From NCBI RefSeq assembly GCF_018613935.1, contig NZ_JAGGPF010000001.1:62001-126000 (forward strand): a stretch of DNA of 64,000 nt, read 5' to 3'. Under the pieces are notes generated by a model. That model made no database searches. It had not been told where the DNA came from and saw only the letters and a program-made list of their open reading frames with translations. Source of the DNA: Agromyces sp. ISL-38. GTDB taxonomy: Bacteria > Actinomycetota > Actinomycetes > Actinomycetales > Microbacteriaceae. Position numbers and translations under genes: made by a program. Below, piece by piece: positions 36,670 through 46,344 of the stretch; the stretch's first letter is position 1, and each line of letters opens with the position of its first letter.

Positions 36670-37390
36670 CCGCGCTCCAGAACACTTCGAGGCGCGAGGG
36701 GAAGCCGCGACGCACTCGCCAGCCGGGCGGCAGCGACGCCGCGAGCTCGGCCGCGGTGTGGCTGCGCCGGATCGAGGTCAGCCCGTCGGCCCGGATATAC
36801 GAACCCGCCAGCAGGTTGCCGGCGAGCGGCCACGTGCCGAGGGCGAACGCGGCATACCCGAGCCGGGAGCGCTCGATGTCGCAGTGCACCGCCACGCCGC
36901 CCTCTGCCGTGAGGCGTTCGGAGTCGGCGAGCAGCTCGCCGAACTCGCGTCCGTCGAGGTGGTGCAGCACGTGGTTCGACATCACGACGTCGAAGCGCTC
37001 GCCCGCGACGGCGAGCTCGCGGCTCGAGACGCGACGCAGCGAGAGGCCGGGATCGGCGCGCTGGCGGAGCGCCCAATCGAGGGCGCGCGGATCGGGATCG
37101 ATCGCCACGACCTCGAGCCGAACCCCATCGGCCCGCGCCCAGGCGAGCAGCGCGCGCGGCACGTCGGCAGCGCCCGTTCCGATGTCGAGCACCCGGCAGG
37201 TGCGCGTCGGCGACAACCGCGGCCGGATCCAGCGGCGGTAGACGGCGCGCATGTTCGAGACGACGACGTTCACGAGACGGAACCGATCGTAGGTGCGCTC
37301 GAGCGCCACGGGATCGGCGGCCGGGTCGTCCATGAGCTCGGCCGCCTCGGCGTCGCGTTCCCGAAGGGAGCGTGAGCGGTGGGTCATCAC
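36656..37390 (-). CDS. Class I SAM-dependent methyltransferase
   Basis: 244 residues with SAM motif I as VLDIGTGAADVPRALL and later VVMSNHVLHHLDG (motif IV region). It likely methylates the polyketide made by the upstream synthase (start two bases after that gene's stop, GTG 37390 or ATG 37387). A ~50-residue N-terminal helical extension (RERDAEAAELMDDPAADP) precedes the Rossmann fold. Its 3' end overlaps the monooxygenase gene. Confidence 0.87.
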   Translation of the reverse strand: MMTHRSRSLRERDAEAAELMDDPAADPVALERTYDRFRLVNVVVSNMRAVYRRWIRPRLSPTRTCRVLDIGTGAADVPRALLAWARADGVRLEVVAIDPDPRALDWALRQRADPGLSLRRVSSRELAVAGERFDVVMSNHVLHHLDGREFGELLADSERLTAEGGVAVHCDIERSRLGYAAFALGTWPLAGNLLAGSYIRADGLTSIRRSHTAAELAASLPPGWRVRRGFPSRLEVFWSADAAG

Positions 37391-37391
37391 G

Positions 37392-38534
37392 TCAGGTGCG
37401 AACCGTCATGAGTGCGGACTCGACGGTGAGGCCCGGCCCGAACGCCATGGCCACGACGCGATCACCGTCGCCCGCGGCATCCGACTCGAGGATGTTCTTC
37501 AGCACGAAGAGCACCGTCGCACTCGACATGTTGCCGAAGTCGCGGAGCGTCTCGCGGGCGGGCACGAGCTGTGCCTCCGAGAGCCGCAGGCGGGACTCGA
37601 CCTTGTCGAGGATGCTGCGCCCGCCTGGGTGGATCGCCCAGTGCTCGATCGCGTCGCCCGCGGCATCGGTGGCGAGCGCCTCGGCAAGCTCGGGATCGTG
37701 GTCGACGAGCGGCTCGATCGCGCCCGTGATGTGCTCGTCGATGATCGCGGGCACCGCGTTTGAGAGCACCATCTCGAAGCCGTGGTCGCCGATCTTCCAG
37801 GCCATGTCGCCTTCGCCGACGGGCGTGATGCGGGTCTCGAACCGGTCGAGGTCGAGTGCGCGCTCATCCGCCGCGAGCGGTCGGGACGAGACGATGCCAG
37901 CGGCAGCACCGTCGGCGAACAGCGACGAGGCGACGATCGTGTCGGGGTCGTTCGACGAGCGCAAGTGCAGCGTGCAGAGCTCGACGCTGACCACGAGCAC
38001 CACGGCGTTCGGGTCGGCCTCGCAGAACTGCTTCGCGGTGCGCAGCGCGGGCATCGCCGCGTAGCAGCCCATGAATCCGAGGTGGTAGCGCTGCACGGCC
38101 GGGCCGAGCCCGAGCTCGCGCACGAGCATGAAGTCGGGGCCCGGCGCGTAGAAGCCCGTGCACGAGACCGTGATGACGTGCGTGACATCGGATGCCTCGA
38201 TGCCCTGGGCCTCATCGAGTGCAGCGCGACCGGCTTCGACGTAGAGCTTGGTGGCTTCGGCCGCGTAGACCTCGTTCCGCGCCTTCGTGCCCGGCATCAG
38301 GAGCTCGCCACTCGCGATGTCGAAGAACACGGGCTCCTCGGGATGCGCGTCCCAGCTCAGCTCGTCGAGCACGGTGTACCGGGTCTCGATGCCCGACACG
38401 TTGAACGACGTGGCGACGATGCGCTGGGCGAGGCGATTGAGGCCCGGCTGCGCCGCGAAGACGTCTCGCACCTCCTCCTGAACGAGCACGGTGGACGGAA
38501 CGGCGGTCGAGATACCCCTCAGCGCGATGGCCAT
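37392..38534 (-). CDS. Type III polyketide synthase (chalcone/stilbene synthase family)
   Basis: 380-residue homodimeric ketosynthase. The catalytic triad is visible: Cys in GFMGCYAAMPALR, His in WAIHPGGRSIL and Asn in GNMSSATVLFVL. Bacterial enzymes of this kind condense acyl-CoA starters with malonyl-CoA to resorcinols, pyrones or THN. With a methyltransferase and flavin hydroxylase in the same operon, the product is most likely a phenolic lipid or methylated quinone located in the membrane. The starter specificity cannot be read from the sequence. Confidence 0.92.
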   Translation of the reverse strand: MAIALRGISTAVPSTVLVQEEVRDVFAAQPGLNRLAQRIVATSFNVSGIETRYTVLDELSWDAHPEEPVFFDIASGELLMPGTKARNEVYAAEATKLYVEAGRAALDEAQGIEASDVTHVITVSCTGFYAPGPDFMLVRELGLGPAVQRYHLGFMGCYAAMPALRTAKQFCEADPNAVVLVVSVELCTLHLRSSNDPDTIVASSLFADGAAAGIVSSRPLAADERALDLDRFETRITPVGEGDMAWKIGDHGFEMVLSNAVPAIIDEHITGAIEPLVDHDPELAEALATDAAGDAIEHWAIHPGGRSILDKVESRLRLSEAQLVPARETLRDFGNMSSATVLFVLKNILESDAAGDGDRVVAMAFGPGLTVESALMTVRT

Positions 38535-38704
38535 GCCTCACCCTAGACACGACGTGCCGTGCACCGACAGCCCCGTCGGCACCCGTTTCAGCCGACTCAC
38601 GGCTCGATGGCGTCGAAACTCCCGCCGTGCGCGATGGCGAGGGCCGCGAGGTCGAACCAGTCGTGTTTGGGTACACGCACTACCCCTCCAAAGTCACCGA
38701 CATT

Positions 38705-38723
38705 GCAATATCCTATTTATTGC
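38705..38723. promoter_or_regulatory. Inverted repeat in AT-rich promoter region of the restriction-modification island
   Basis: GCAATA-TCCTATT-TATTGC (6-7-6) lies in a markedly AT-rich stretch (about 38690-38770) before the first hsd gene. It is a candidate operator for control of the operon and also marks the composition change at the island edge. No separate C-protein gene is seen. Confidence 0.45.
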
Positions 38724-38769
38724 TGCTTCGTGCTAATGTGGACAGTATGAGGAATTGGATATTTTGCCG

Positions 38770-39378
38770 ATGAAGCTAGGTGATATCTGCAGCGTTCATT
38801 CGGGGCATACTCCCCGAGGCGGTCTTGTAGCGGGGGGCGATCGAGGTTTGCTGACAGCGCAGCAGGGAGACCTCTCTCCCGAAGGGACCTACGATCCGGA
38901 TCGGGCACTCCGCATCACTGCTCCAACTTTCTCTCCTCGCCACGTCGCCACCCCGGCCGATGTGCTGTTCCGCTCGCGCGGACCCTTCTGGTCCGCTTGG
39001 GAAGTGACGGATCTCGGCGAGCCGTTGCTGGTAGTTGCCCCGGTCTTCATCCTGCGTCCGACCCCCGACATTCTCGACTCCGGGTATCTCGCTTGGTACC
39101 TCATGCAGTCCTCCGCCCAGTGGTACTTCTCCACGGAGTCGATGGGCAGCAACGTCCGCATGATCACGAAATCCGTGCTCGAAACACTTGACGTGGCTGT
39201 TCCACCGATCCAGCTGCAGCGGCGCATTGCCGAGGCGGCTCGGCTCGCATCGCATGAACAGAGCCTTGTCGTGCGCGTCGCGGAACTCCGCCATGCGCTC
39301 AATGACATTCGACTCGTTGGTCTAGCCAGTGAAGCCTCTCCCCACTCGACCGAGCAGTACGACAGGAACCCCAGATGA
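38770..39378 (+). CDS. Half-size HsdS-like specificity subunit (single target-recognition domain)
   Basis: About 202 residues, half the length of a normal HsdS. It has one target-recognition domain (MKLGDICSVHSGHTPRGG ... SMGSNVRMITKSVLETLDVAVPP) followed by one conserved helical segment (QLQRRIAEAARLASHEQSLVVRVAELRHAL). A half-S could work as a dimer with HsdM. Start ATG 38770 or TTG 38755 (TTG sits too close to AGGA). The stop overlaps hsdM by 4 bases (ATGA). The full HsdS lies two genes downstream. Confidence 0.8.
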   Translation: MKLGDICSVHSGHTPRGGLVAGGDRGLLTAQQGDLSPEGTYDPDRALRITAPTFSPRHVATPADVLFRSRGPFWSAWEVTDLGEPLLVVAPVFILRPTPDILDSGYLAWYLMQSSAQWYFSTESMGSNVRMITKSVLETLDVAVPPIQLQRRIAEAARLASHEQSLVVRVAELRHALNDIRLVGLASEASPHSTEQYDRNPR

Positions 39379-40892
39379 ACCACACCGTCACCCAAGAACG
39401 CATCAACAGGGCCGCGTGGGAGGCGTGCGACACATTCCGGGGGGTCGTCGACGCGACGCAGTACAAGGACTACATCCTCGTCATGCTGTTCCTGAAGTAC
39501 GTCTCCGACATCTGGGTCGATCACGCGCGAGAGCTCGAAGCGCGCTTCGAGGGCGACGACCGCAAGATCCAGGCACGTCTCGCACGAGAGAGGTTCCCCC
39601 TGCCTGAGGGGGCGGGCTTCTACGACCTCTATGAGAGCCGCAAGGCCGACAACATCGGCGAACTCATAAACAAGGCGCTCGAAGCGATCGAAGACACGAA
39701 CCGTTCGAAGCTCGACCGGGTCTTCCGCAACATCGACTTCAACTCCGAGGCGAACCTCGGCGAGGTGAAAGAACGCAACCGCCGTCTCAAGTTGCTCCTC
39801 GAGGACTTCCACAAGCCCGACCTCGACCTGCGCCCCTCTCGCGTGAGCGGCGACATCATCGGTGAGACCTACATGTACCTCATCGGGCGTTTCGCGTCAG
39901 ATGCTGGAAAGAAGGCCGGGGAGTTCTACACGCCCCGGTCGGTCTCGACCCTGCTCGCGAAACTCGCGAAGCCCAAGGCGGGCAACACGATCTTCGACCC
40001 GGCCTGCGGCTCGGGCTCGTTGCTGATCCAAGCCGCCGACGAGGTCGGCTCGCGCGACTTCGCGCTCTTCGGTCAAGAGGTGAACGGTGCGACCTGGGCA
40101 CTCGCCAACATGAACATGTTCATGCACGCCATCGACTCCGCCGACATCCAGTGGGGCAATACACTCACGAGCCCGACCCTGCTCGAACACGACCGACTCA
40201 AGACCTTCGACGTCGTGGTGGCGAACCCGCCGTTCTCGCTCGACAAGTGGGGCGCCGACGAGGCGGCGAGCGACGAGCACAAGCGCTTCTGGCGCGGCGT
40301 GCCACCGAAGAGCAAGGGCGACTACGCCTTCATCACCCACATGATCGAGACGGCGAAGCGGCAGACCGGTCGCGTCGCGGTGGTCGTGCCGCACGGCGTG
40401 CTGTTCCGAGGCGCTGCAGAGGGGCGCATCCGCTCGGCCCTCATCGAAGAGAACCTGCTCGACGCGGTGATCGGGCTGCCCGCGAACCTCTTCACGACTA
40501 CGGGCATCCCGGTCGCGATTCTCGTCTTCGACCGCTCACGAGAGGCCGGTGGCGCGAACGAGTCCCGCACCGAGGTGCTCTTCATCGATGCGAGCCGTGA
40601 GTTCACGCCGGCGAAGTCGCAGAACCTCCTCGAGGCGGCGCACATCGCGAAGATCGTCGAGACCTACGAGCTGCGCGCCGAGCTCGAACGCTACTCGCAC
40701 CTCGCCACCCACGACGAGATCGTCGACAACGAGTACAACCTCAACATCCCCCGCTACGTCGACACGTTCGAGCCCGAGGCCGAGATCGATGTCGCAGCGG
40801 TGCAGCGTGAGATCGAGCAGATCGAAGCCGAGCTCGTCGAGGTACGCGCCCGCATGAAGGGCTACCTGAAGGAGCTGGGTCTCGATGACTGA
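39375..40892 (+). CDS. hsdM: Type I restriction-modification system DNA methyltransferase subunit
   Basis: 505 residues. N-terminal HsdM helical domain (~1-150), then the N6-adenine methyltransferase with SAM motif FDPACGSGSLLIQA and catalytic NPPF in VVVANPPFSLDKWG. It modifies adenine within the bipartite site chosen by HsdS. Start and stop overlap neighbouring genes (ATGA with the half-HsdS; 8 bases with rhuM), so the operon is translationally coupled. Confidence 0.95.
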   Translation: MNHTVTQERINRAAWEACDTFRGVVDATQYKDYILVMLFLKYVSDIWVDHARELEARFEGDDRKIQARLARERFPLPEGAGFYDLYESRKADNIGELINKALEAIEDTNRSKLDRVFRNIDFNSEANLGEVKERNRRLKLLLEDFHKPDLDLRPSRVSGDIIGETYMYLIGRFASDAGKKAGEFYTPRSVSTLLAKLAKPKAGNTIFDPACGSGSLLIQAADEVGSRDFALFGQEVNGATWALANMNMFMHAIDSADIQWGNTLTSPTLLEHDRLKTFDVVVANPPFSLDKWGADEAASDEHKRFWRGVPPKSKGDYAFITHMIETAKRQTGRVAVVVPHGVLFRGAAEGRIRSALIEENLLDAVIGLPANLFTTTGIPVAILVFDRSREAGGANESRTEVLFIDASREFTPAKSQNLLEAAHIAKIVETYELRAELERYSHLATHDEIVDNEYNLNIPRYVDTFEPEAEIDVAAVQREIEQIEAELVEVRARMKGYLKELGLDD

Positions 40893-41913
40893 ACCAGCGG
40901 ATGCCTCGGGCGCAGGCGCATCGGGCGAGGTGATCCTCTACACGACCGACGACGGGCTCGCAGCAGTACAACTGCGGGCGATCGACGGCACGGTGTGGCT
41001 CACACAGCTCGAGATCGCTGAGCTGTTCGACTCGACCAAGCAGAACATCAGCCTCCACATTCGGAATATCCTCGACGAGCGCGAGGTCGACGAGGCATCA
41101 ACTGTCAAGGATTCCTTGACAGTTCAGATCGAGGGCGATCGCGAGGTGCGGCGCAAGCTCACGTTCTACAACCTCGACATGATGCTCGCCATCGGCTACC
41201 GCGTGCGTTCGCCCCGCGGCGTCCAGTTCCGCCGTTGGGCGACGACCGTGCTGCGCGAGTACCTCGTCAAGGGCTTCGCGATGGACGACGCGAAGCTCAA
41301 GGATTCGCCGCAGTGGGACTACTTCGACGAGTGGCTCGAGCGCATCCGCGACATCCGCGCCTCAGAGAAGCGGTTCTACCAGAAGGTGCGCGATCTCTAC
41401 ACGACCGCAGTCGACTATGACCCGAAGTCCGACGCGGCGCAGGTGTTCTTCGCGAAGGTGCAGAACAAGATGCTCTGGGCAGTAACCGGTCGTACCGCGG
41501 CGGAACTCATCGCGATGCGGAGTGATGCGGATGCCCCGAACATGGGTCTGACCAGCTGGGCCGGGCCGATCGTGCGCAAGGGCGATGTGACGACCGGCAA
41601 GAACTACCTCTCCGCCGACGAGGTCACCGAGCTCAACCGAATCGTCACGATGTACCTTGACTTCGCAGAGGATCAGGCGAAACGCCGCCAGGTCGTGGCG
41701 ATGGCCGAATGGAGCGACAAGCTCGACGCGTTCCTGCAGTTCAACGGGCGCGATCTGCTCACGAATGCGGGCCAGGTGCAGTCGGCCGTCGCAAAGCGCC
41801 TCGCCGAAACCCGCTACGCCGAGTTCGACGCGAACCGCAAGCGAGTGGATGCCGCGGCGGCCGACGCCGCCGACTTCGCAGCCCTCGAGCGCCTTTCGGG
41901 GGAGACAGAGTGA
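40885..41913 (+). CDS. RhuM family (virulence RhuM/Fic-like) protein
   Basis: 342 residues of the RhuM family: VWLTQLEIAELFDSTKQNISLHIRNI (helix-turn-helix-like DNA-binding region), then RKLTFYNLDMMLAIGYRVRS and RGVQFRRWATTVLREYLVKGF, all family hallmarks. First named for a Salmonella pathogenicity-island protein, RhuM genes often sit inside type I restriction operons; the molecular role is unknown. It overlaps hsdM (8 bases) and hsdS (GTGA, 4 bases), so it is made together with the enzyme subunits. Confidence 0.9.
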   Translation: MTEPADASGAGASGEVILYTTDDGLAAVQLRAIDGTVWLTQLEIAELFDSTKQNISLHIRNILDEREVDEASTVKDSLTVQIEGDREVRRKLTFYNLDMMLAIGYRVRSPRGVQFRRWATTVLREYLVKGFAMDDAKLKDSPQWDYFDEWLERIRDIRASEKRFYQKVRDLYTTAVDYDPKSDAAQVFFAKVQNKMLWAVTGRTAAELIAMRSDADAPNMGLTSWAGPIVRKGDVTTGKNYLSADEVTELNRIVTMYLDFAEDQAKRRQVVAMAEWSDKLDAFLQFNGRDLLTNAGQVQSAVAKRLAETRYAEFDANRKRVDAAAADAADFAALERLSGETE

Positions 41914-43127
41914 GTGGGTCGGTCAGGTTCGACGTCAGGCGTATTGGGGACATTGCAGTAATCGGGTCCGGAACGACGCCTGCTCGGGCGAAGGCTTCGC
42001 GTTATTTCAGTGAAGCGGGCCATGCTTGGGTCAAGACTGGTGATCTCAACAATTCGGTCATTCTTACGACCAATGAGAAGATCACGGATGCTGCCGTGTA
42101 CGAGGCGAATTGCACCCTCTACCCCGCAGGCACGCTTCTCGTCGCGATGTACGGCGGTTACAAGCAAATCGGCAGAACTGGTCTCCTCGCGAGCCCTGCC
42201 GCAGTCAATCAGGCGATCTCCGCCGTCCAGCTCGACATTGCAATCGCGGTTCCCGCCTTCGTGCAGCAGTATCTGAATCACGCGGTCGAGGACTGGAAGC
42301 GATTCGCGGCGAGTAGTCGCAAGGACCCTAATATCACCCGCTCGGACGTTCAGGGGTTCCGAGTCCCGCTCCCGCCACTGTCCGAGCAACGCAAGATTGT
42401 CGAGATCCTCCGCTCCTGGGACGACGCGATCGAGAAGGCAGAGAGGCATCGGCACCATAAGGGCGAGAGGAATCGCTCGCTCATTACGCGACTCATTGCC
42501 GCCGGACATGATGCGCACTCGACACCACTCGCGCGGTTTGTGCGCCCGATCACCGCGAAGAACACCATCAGCGAGACGCGCGTTTTGACGTCGTCGGCAG
42601 CGCGAGGTCTTGTCGATCAGCGCGCCTACTTCAAGAAGGGGATCGCGAGCGTCGACCTCTCTGGGTACTACCTGCTCGAGCGCGGAGATTTCGCGTACAA
42701 CCGGAGTTCATCGATCAACTCACCATTTGGTGCGATTCGACGACTCAACGAGTATTCGCATGGCGTCATCTCGACGCTTTACATATGTTTTCGACACACG
42801 AACGACGAACTCGCGGACGCGGATTTTTTGGACCATCTCCTCCGAAGCGGGTACCTTGATCGTCAGCTTGCCCTGATAACGCACGAAGGCGCGCGAAATC
42901 ACGGTCTGCTGAACATTGCCAAGGACGACTTCTTCGAGCTCACGGCTCCACTCCCACCAATCCGCGTACAGCGGCAAATTGCTTCGGCACTCGATGAACG
43001 TGCTCGCGAACTCGCGCTGCTCGACCGCGAGATCGAGCTGCTGCGCACCCAGAAGCGCGGCCTCATGCAGAAGCTCCTGACCGGCGAGATCCGTGTGAAC
43101 AGCAACGAGGAGGCCGGCAATGACTGA
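41910..43127 (+). CDS. hsdS: Type I restriction-modification system specificity subunit
   Basis: 405 residues with two target-recognition domains, each followed by a conserved helical spacer: first TRD ~1-160, spacer at PPLSEQRKIVEILRSWDDAIEKAE; second TRD ~215-350, spacer at PPIRVQRQIASALDERARELALLDREIELL. The C-terminal RTQKRGLMQKLLTGEIRV is characteristic. The GTG start overlaps the rhuM stop (GTGA). It sets the bipartite recognition sequence; the target cannot be inferred. Confidence 0.94.
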   Translation: MSGSVRFDVRRIGDIAVIGSGTTPARAKASRYFSEAGHAWVKTGDLNNSVILTTNEKITDAAVYEANCTLYPAGTLLVAMYGGYKQIGRTGLLASPAAVNQAISAVQLDIAIAVPAFVQQYLNHAVEDWKRFAASSRKDPNITRSDVQGFRVPLPPLSEQRKIVEILRSWDDAIEKAERHRHHKGERNRSLITRLIAAGHDAHSTPLARFVRPITAKNTISETRVLTSSAARGLVDQRAYFKKGIASVDLSGYYLLERGDFAYNRSSSINSPFGAIRRLNEYSHGVISTLYICFRHTNDELADADFLDHLLRSGYLDRQLALITHEGARNHGLLNIAKDDFFELTAPLPPIRVQRQIASALDERARELALLDREIELLRTQKRGLMQKLLTGEIRVNSNEEAGND

Positions 43128-46100
43128 CGGGCCGATCGACCCGAGCGAGCGATACCAATCGCAAGTGCCCGCGCTGCAACTACTCGCGGGGCTCGGGTAT
43201 CGTCCGCTCGCGGCATCCGAAGCGCTCGCCCTTCGCGGTGGCCGACGACGCAATGCTGTGCTCGAAGACGTGCTGGCCGAGCAACTCGTCAGGCTCAACA
43301 CGATCGAGTTCCGCGGCAAGGAGTACCCGCTCGACCCGGCAGACGCGCGCGAGGTCATTCGCAAACTGCTGCCCGAGCCTGAGCAGCAGCGCGGGCTGCA
43401 GGCGACGAGCCTCGACGTGTTCAACAAGCTCGTCGGCGGCGCGACCCTCGCCAAGGCGATCGACGGCGACACCAAGAGCCACTCGGTGCGCTACATCGAC
43501 TGGGCTGTGCCGGCGAACAACGTGTTCCATGTCACCGCCGAGTACCGCGTCGAGCGCACGGGCAGCAGCGCGACCCGGCGCTGCGACATCGTGGCGTTCG
43601 TCAACGGAATCCCGTTCATCGTCATCGAGAACAAGCGCCCCTCCGACGAGGTGAAGAAGGCCGACAGCCAACTCATCAAGTACCAGGGGGCCGGCGAGAT
43701 TCCACAGCTGTTCCATTTCGCCCAGCTGCTGATCTCCACCAACCGACGCGACGCGCGATACGCAACCATCGGTACCCCCCGCCGATACTGGCACGCCTGG
43801 CGCGAAGAAGACGACGACGACGCATCCGTCATCGACGCGGCGAACCATCCGCTCGATCACGCGACCCGCGACGCGCTCTTCAGCGGCGAGTTCGCCGGCG
43901 CGAGAGCCTACTTCGACGAACTCGCGGGGGCCGGCCCGCGCGCGGTGAGCGAACAGGACCGGATGCTGCACGCCCTCTGCCGGCCTGAGCGCCTGCTGGA
44001 GCTCGTGCGCACCTTCACGGTGTTCGACGAGGGCAAGCGCAAGATTGCGCGCCACCAGCAGTTCTTTGCGGTGAAGCGGGCTCTCGAGCGCGTGACATCG
44101 GGAGCCGCCGGTGAAGAGCGCCCCGGTGGTGTCGTGTGGCACACCCAGGGGTCGGGTAAGTCGCTGACGATGGTGATGCTCGGCAAGGCACTCGAGTTCG
44201 AAGCGAGCATCACGAACCCTCGACTCATCCTCGTGACCGATCGCGATGATCTCGATGTGCAGATTCGCGACACGTTCCGCGCGTGCAAACAAGACCCCAA
44301 ACGCGCGCGGAGCGGCAAGCACCTCGCCGAACTCATCGCAGAGCGGGCTGGTCTCATCACCACGATCGTGAACAAGTTCGAGAACGCAGTGAAGCAGGGC
44401 GACATCCGCGACGACGATCCCGACGTGTTCGTGCTCGTCGATGAGAGCCACCGCAGCCACTCGGCGAGCGTCGGCGAGTACGGCGCATTCGCGAAAGCGA
44501 TGCGACGGATGCTGCCTCGCGCGAACTACATCGGATTCACTGGCACTCCCCTGCTGAAACGGGAGAAGAGCACCTTCCGAACGTTCGGCGGACTCATCCA
44601 CCGCTACACGATCGCCGACGCCGTCGATGACGAGGCCGTGCTCCCGCTGCTCTACGAGGGTCGCATGGTCGAACAACAGATCGCCGAGAACGTGATCGAT
44701 ACCTGGTTCGACAAGATCAGTCAGGGGCTCACGGTCGAGCAGCAGCGCGACCTCAAACGCAAGTTCTCGCGAGCCGACGCGCTCGCCGGCGCCGGCCAGG
44801 TGGTGCGCGCCAAGGCGTACGACATCTCCGAGCATTACCGCCAGAACTGGCAGGGCACCGGGCTCAAGGCGCAGCTCGTCGCGCCGAACAAGGCGGCGGC
44901 GATCCGCTTCAAGCAAGAACTCGACGAAATCGGTCACGTCACCAGCGAGGTGATGATCTCCGCGCCCGGAGACGACGAAGGCCGAGAAGCCGTCGACCGC
45001 GACTCACGCGACCTCGTGCAACGGTTCTGGGAAGCTGCGATGCAGCGGTGGGGTAGCGAAGCGGAGTACAACAAGCAGATCATCGCCGGGTTCAAGGGTG
45101 TCGGCCACCCAGAGATCCTCATCGTCGTCTCGAAGCTCCTCACCGGGTTCGATGCACCGCGAAACACCGTGCTCTACCTCTGCCGAAACCTGCGCGAGCA
45201 CACGCTGCTGCAAGCCATCGCCCGAGTCAACCGCCTCTTCGACGACGGCGACGAGACCGATCGCAAAGAGTTCGGCTACGTCATCGACTACGAAGGCCTA
45301 CTCGGCGAACTGGATGCTGCGCTCACCACCTACTCGGCTCTCGACGGGTTCGACGACGACGAGCTCATCGGCGCCGTCATCGACATCCGCGAGCAGATCC
45401 GGCTGCTTCCATCCCGCTGGTCGGCGGTGTGGGATCTCTTCAAGGGCGTACCGCGCGACATGGAGGCGCTCGAACAGTTCCTCATCGACGAGCCGGTGCG
45501 ACACGAGTTCTACGAACGGCTCGCTGACTTCTCGCGCACGCTGCACATCGCACTCTCGAGCGACAAGGTCGACGACATCGTGCCGCGAGAACGACTCGTG
45601 CGCTACCGCAGCGACTGGAAATTCTTCTCGAATCTCCGGCGCTCAGCGCAGCTCCGATACCAGGAGCGAGTCGACCTGCGTGACTACGAGCCGAAGATCC
45701 AGAAACTCCTCGATGATCACCTCTCGGCCCTCCCGGCCGAGGTCATCATCGACCCTCTCAACCTGAACGACCCGGCCGCTTTGAAGGCAGTCGTCGAGGA
45801 AACCGGCGTCACCGCCGCATCCCGAGCCGACCGCATCGCGACCGCGACCCGGCATCGCATCACCGAGCGAATGGACCAAGACCCGGCGCTCTACGCCCGG
45901 TTCTCAGAACTGCTCCAGCAGACGATCGACGAGTTCCGCGCCCATCGGATGTCTGAGCTGGAGTACCTCAAGCACATCGTGTCGATCGCCGAGGGAGTGG
46001 CCGGGCGAGAACGACGGCGCGAAGTGCCCGCCGCGGTGGCACACGACGAGCACGCGGCATCCGTCTTCGAAGCCATCCTCGCCCGCTTCGTGCACGCGGC

Positions 46101-46344
46101 GAACGGAGACGCCCTGCCCGACGATCAGGTCGCCGAAGTCGCCCGGACCCTCGTCGATTTGGTGCGGCCCCACCTCATCGTCGGCATCTGGCAGAACGAC
46201 CAAGCACAGAACGAACTACTCAACACGATCGACGACTACCTCTGGGACGAGCTCGAAGGGCGACGAGGCCTCTCCCTCACGCCCGACGATGAAGACGTGA
46301 TCAGAGGTGAGGTCATCCGAATCACCAAAGCCAGGCACCGATGA
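43120..46344 (+). CDS. hsdR: Type I restriction enzyme R subunit (endonuclease/translocase)
   Basis: 1074 residues. The N-terminal nuclease has the PD-(D/E)xK pattern (RRCDIVAFVNGIPFIVIENKRP, residues ~150-175). The SF2 helicase motor has Walker A HTQGSGKSLTMVML, a DEAH-like box LVDESHRSH and motif III-like YIGFTGTPLL. A helical C-terminal domain binds the methylase core. It cuts unmodified DNA after ATP-driven translocation. It overlaps hsdS by 8 bases and the metallopeptidase gene by 4. Confidence 0.95.
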   Translation: MTDGPIDPSERYQSQVPALQLLAGLGYRPLAASEALALRGGRRRNAVLEDVLAEQLVRLNTIEFRGKEYPLDPADAREVIRKLLPEPEQQRGLQATSLDVFNKLVGGATLAKAIDGDTKSHSVRYIDWAVPANNVFHVTAEYRVERTGSSATRRCDIVAFVNGIPFIVIENKRPSDEVKKADSQLIKYQGAGEIPQLFHFAQLLISTNRRDARYATIGTPRRYWHAWREEDDDDASVIDAANHPLDHATRDALFSGEFAGARAYFDELAGAGPRAVSEQDRMLHALCRPERLLELVRTFTVFDEGKRKIARHQQFFAVKRALERVTSGAAGEERPGGVVWHTQGSGKSLTMVMLGKALEFEASITNPRLILVTDRDDLDVQIRDTFRACKQDPKRARSGKHLAELIAERAGLITTIVNKFENAVKQGDIRDDDPDVFVLVDESHRSHSASVGEYGAFAKAMRRMLPRANYIGFTGTPLLKREKSTFRTFGGLIHRYTIADAVDDEAVLPLLYEGRMVEQQIAENVIDTWFDKISQGLTVEQQRDLKRKFSRADALAGAGQVVRAKAYDISEHYRQNWQGTGLKAQLVAPNKAAAIRFKQELDEIGHVTSEVMISAPGDDEGREAVDRDSRDLVQRFWEAAMQRWGSEAEYNKQIIAGFKGVGHPEILIVVSKLLTGFDAPRNTVLYLCRNLREHTLLQAIARVNRLFDDGDETDRKEFGYVIDYEGLLGELDAALTTYSALDGFDDDELIGAVIDIREQIRLLPSRWSAVWDLFKGVPRDMEALEQFLIDEPVRHEFYERLADFSRTLHIALSSDKVDDIVPRERLVRYRSDWKFFSNLRRSAQLRYQERVDLRDYEPKIQKLLDDHLSALPAEVIIDPLNLNDPAALKAVVEETGVTAASRADRIATATRHRITERMDQDPALYARFSELLQQTIDEFRAHRMSELEYLKHIVSIAEGVAGRERRREVPAAVAHDEHAASVFEAILARFVHAANGDALPDDQVAEVARTLVDLVRPHLIVGIWQNDQAQNELLNTIDDYLWDELEGRRGLSLTPDDEDVIRGEVIRITKARHR

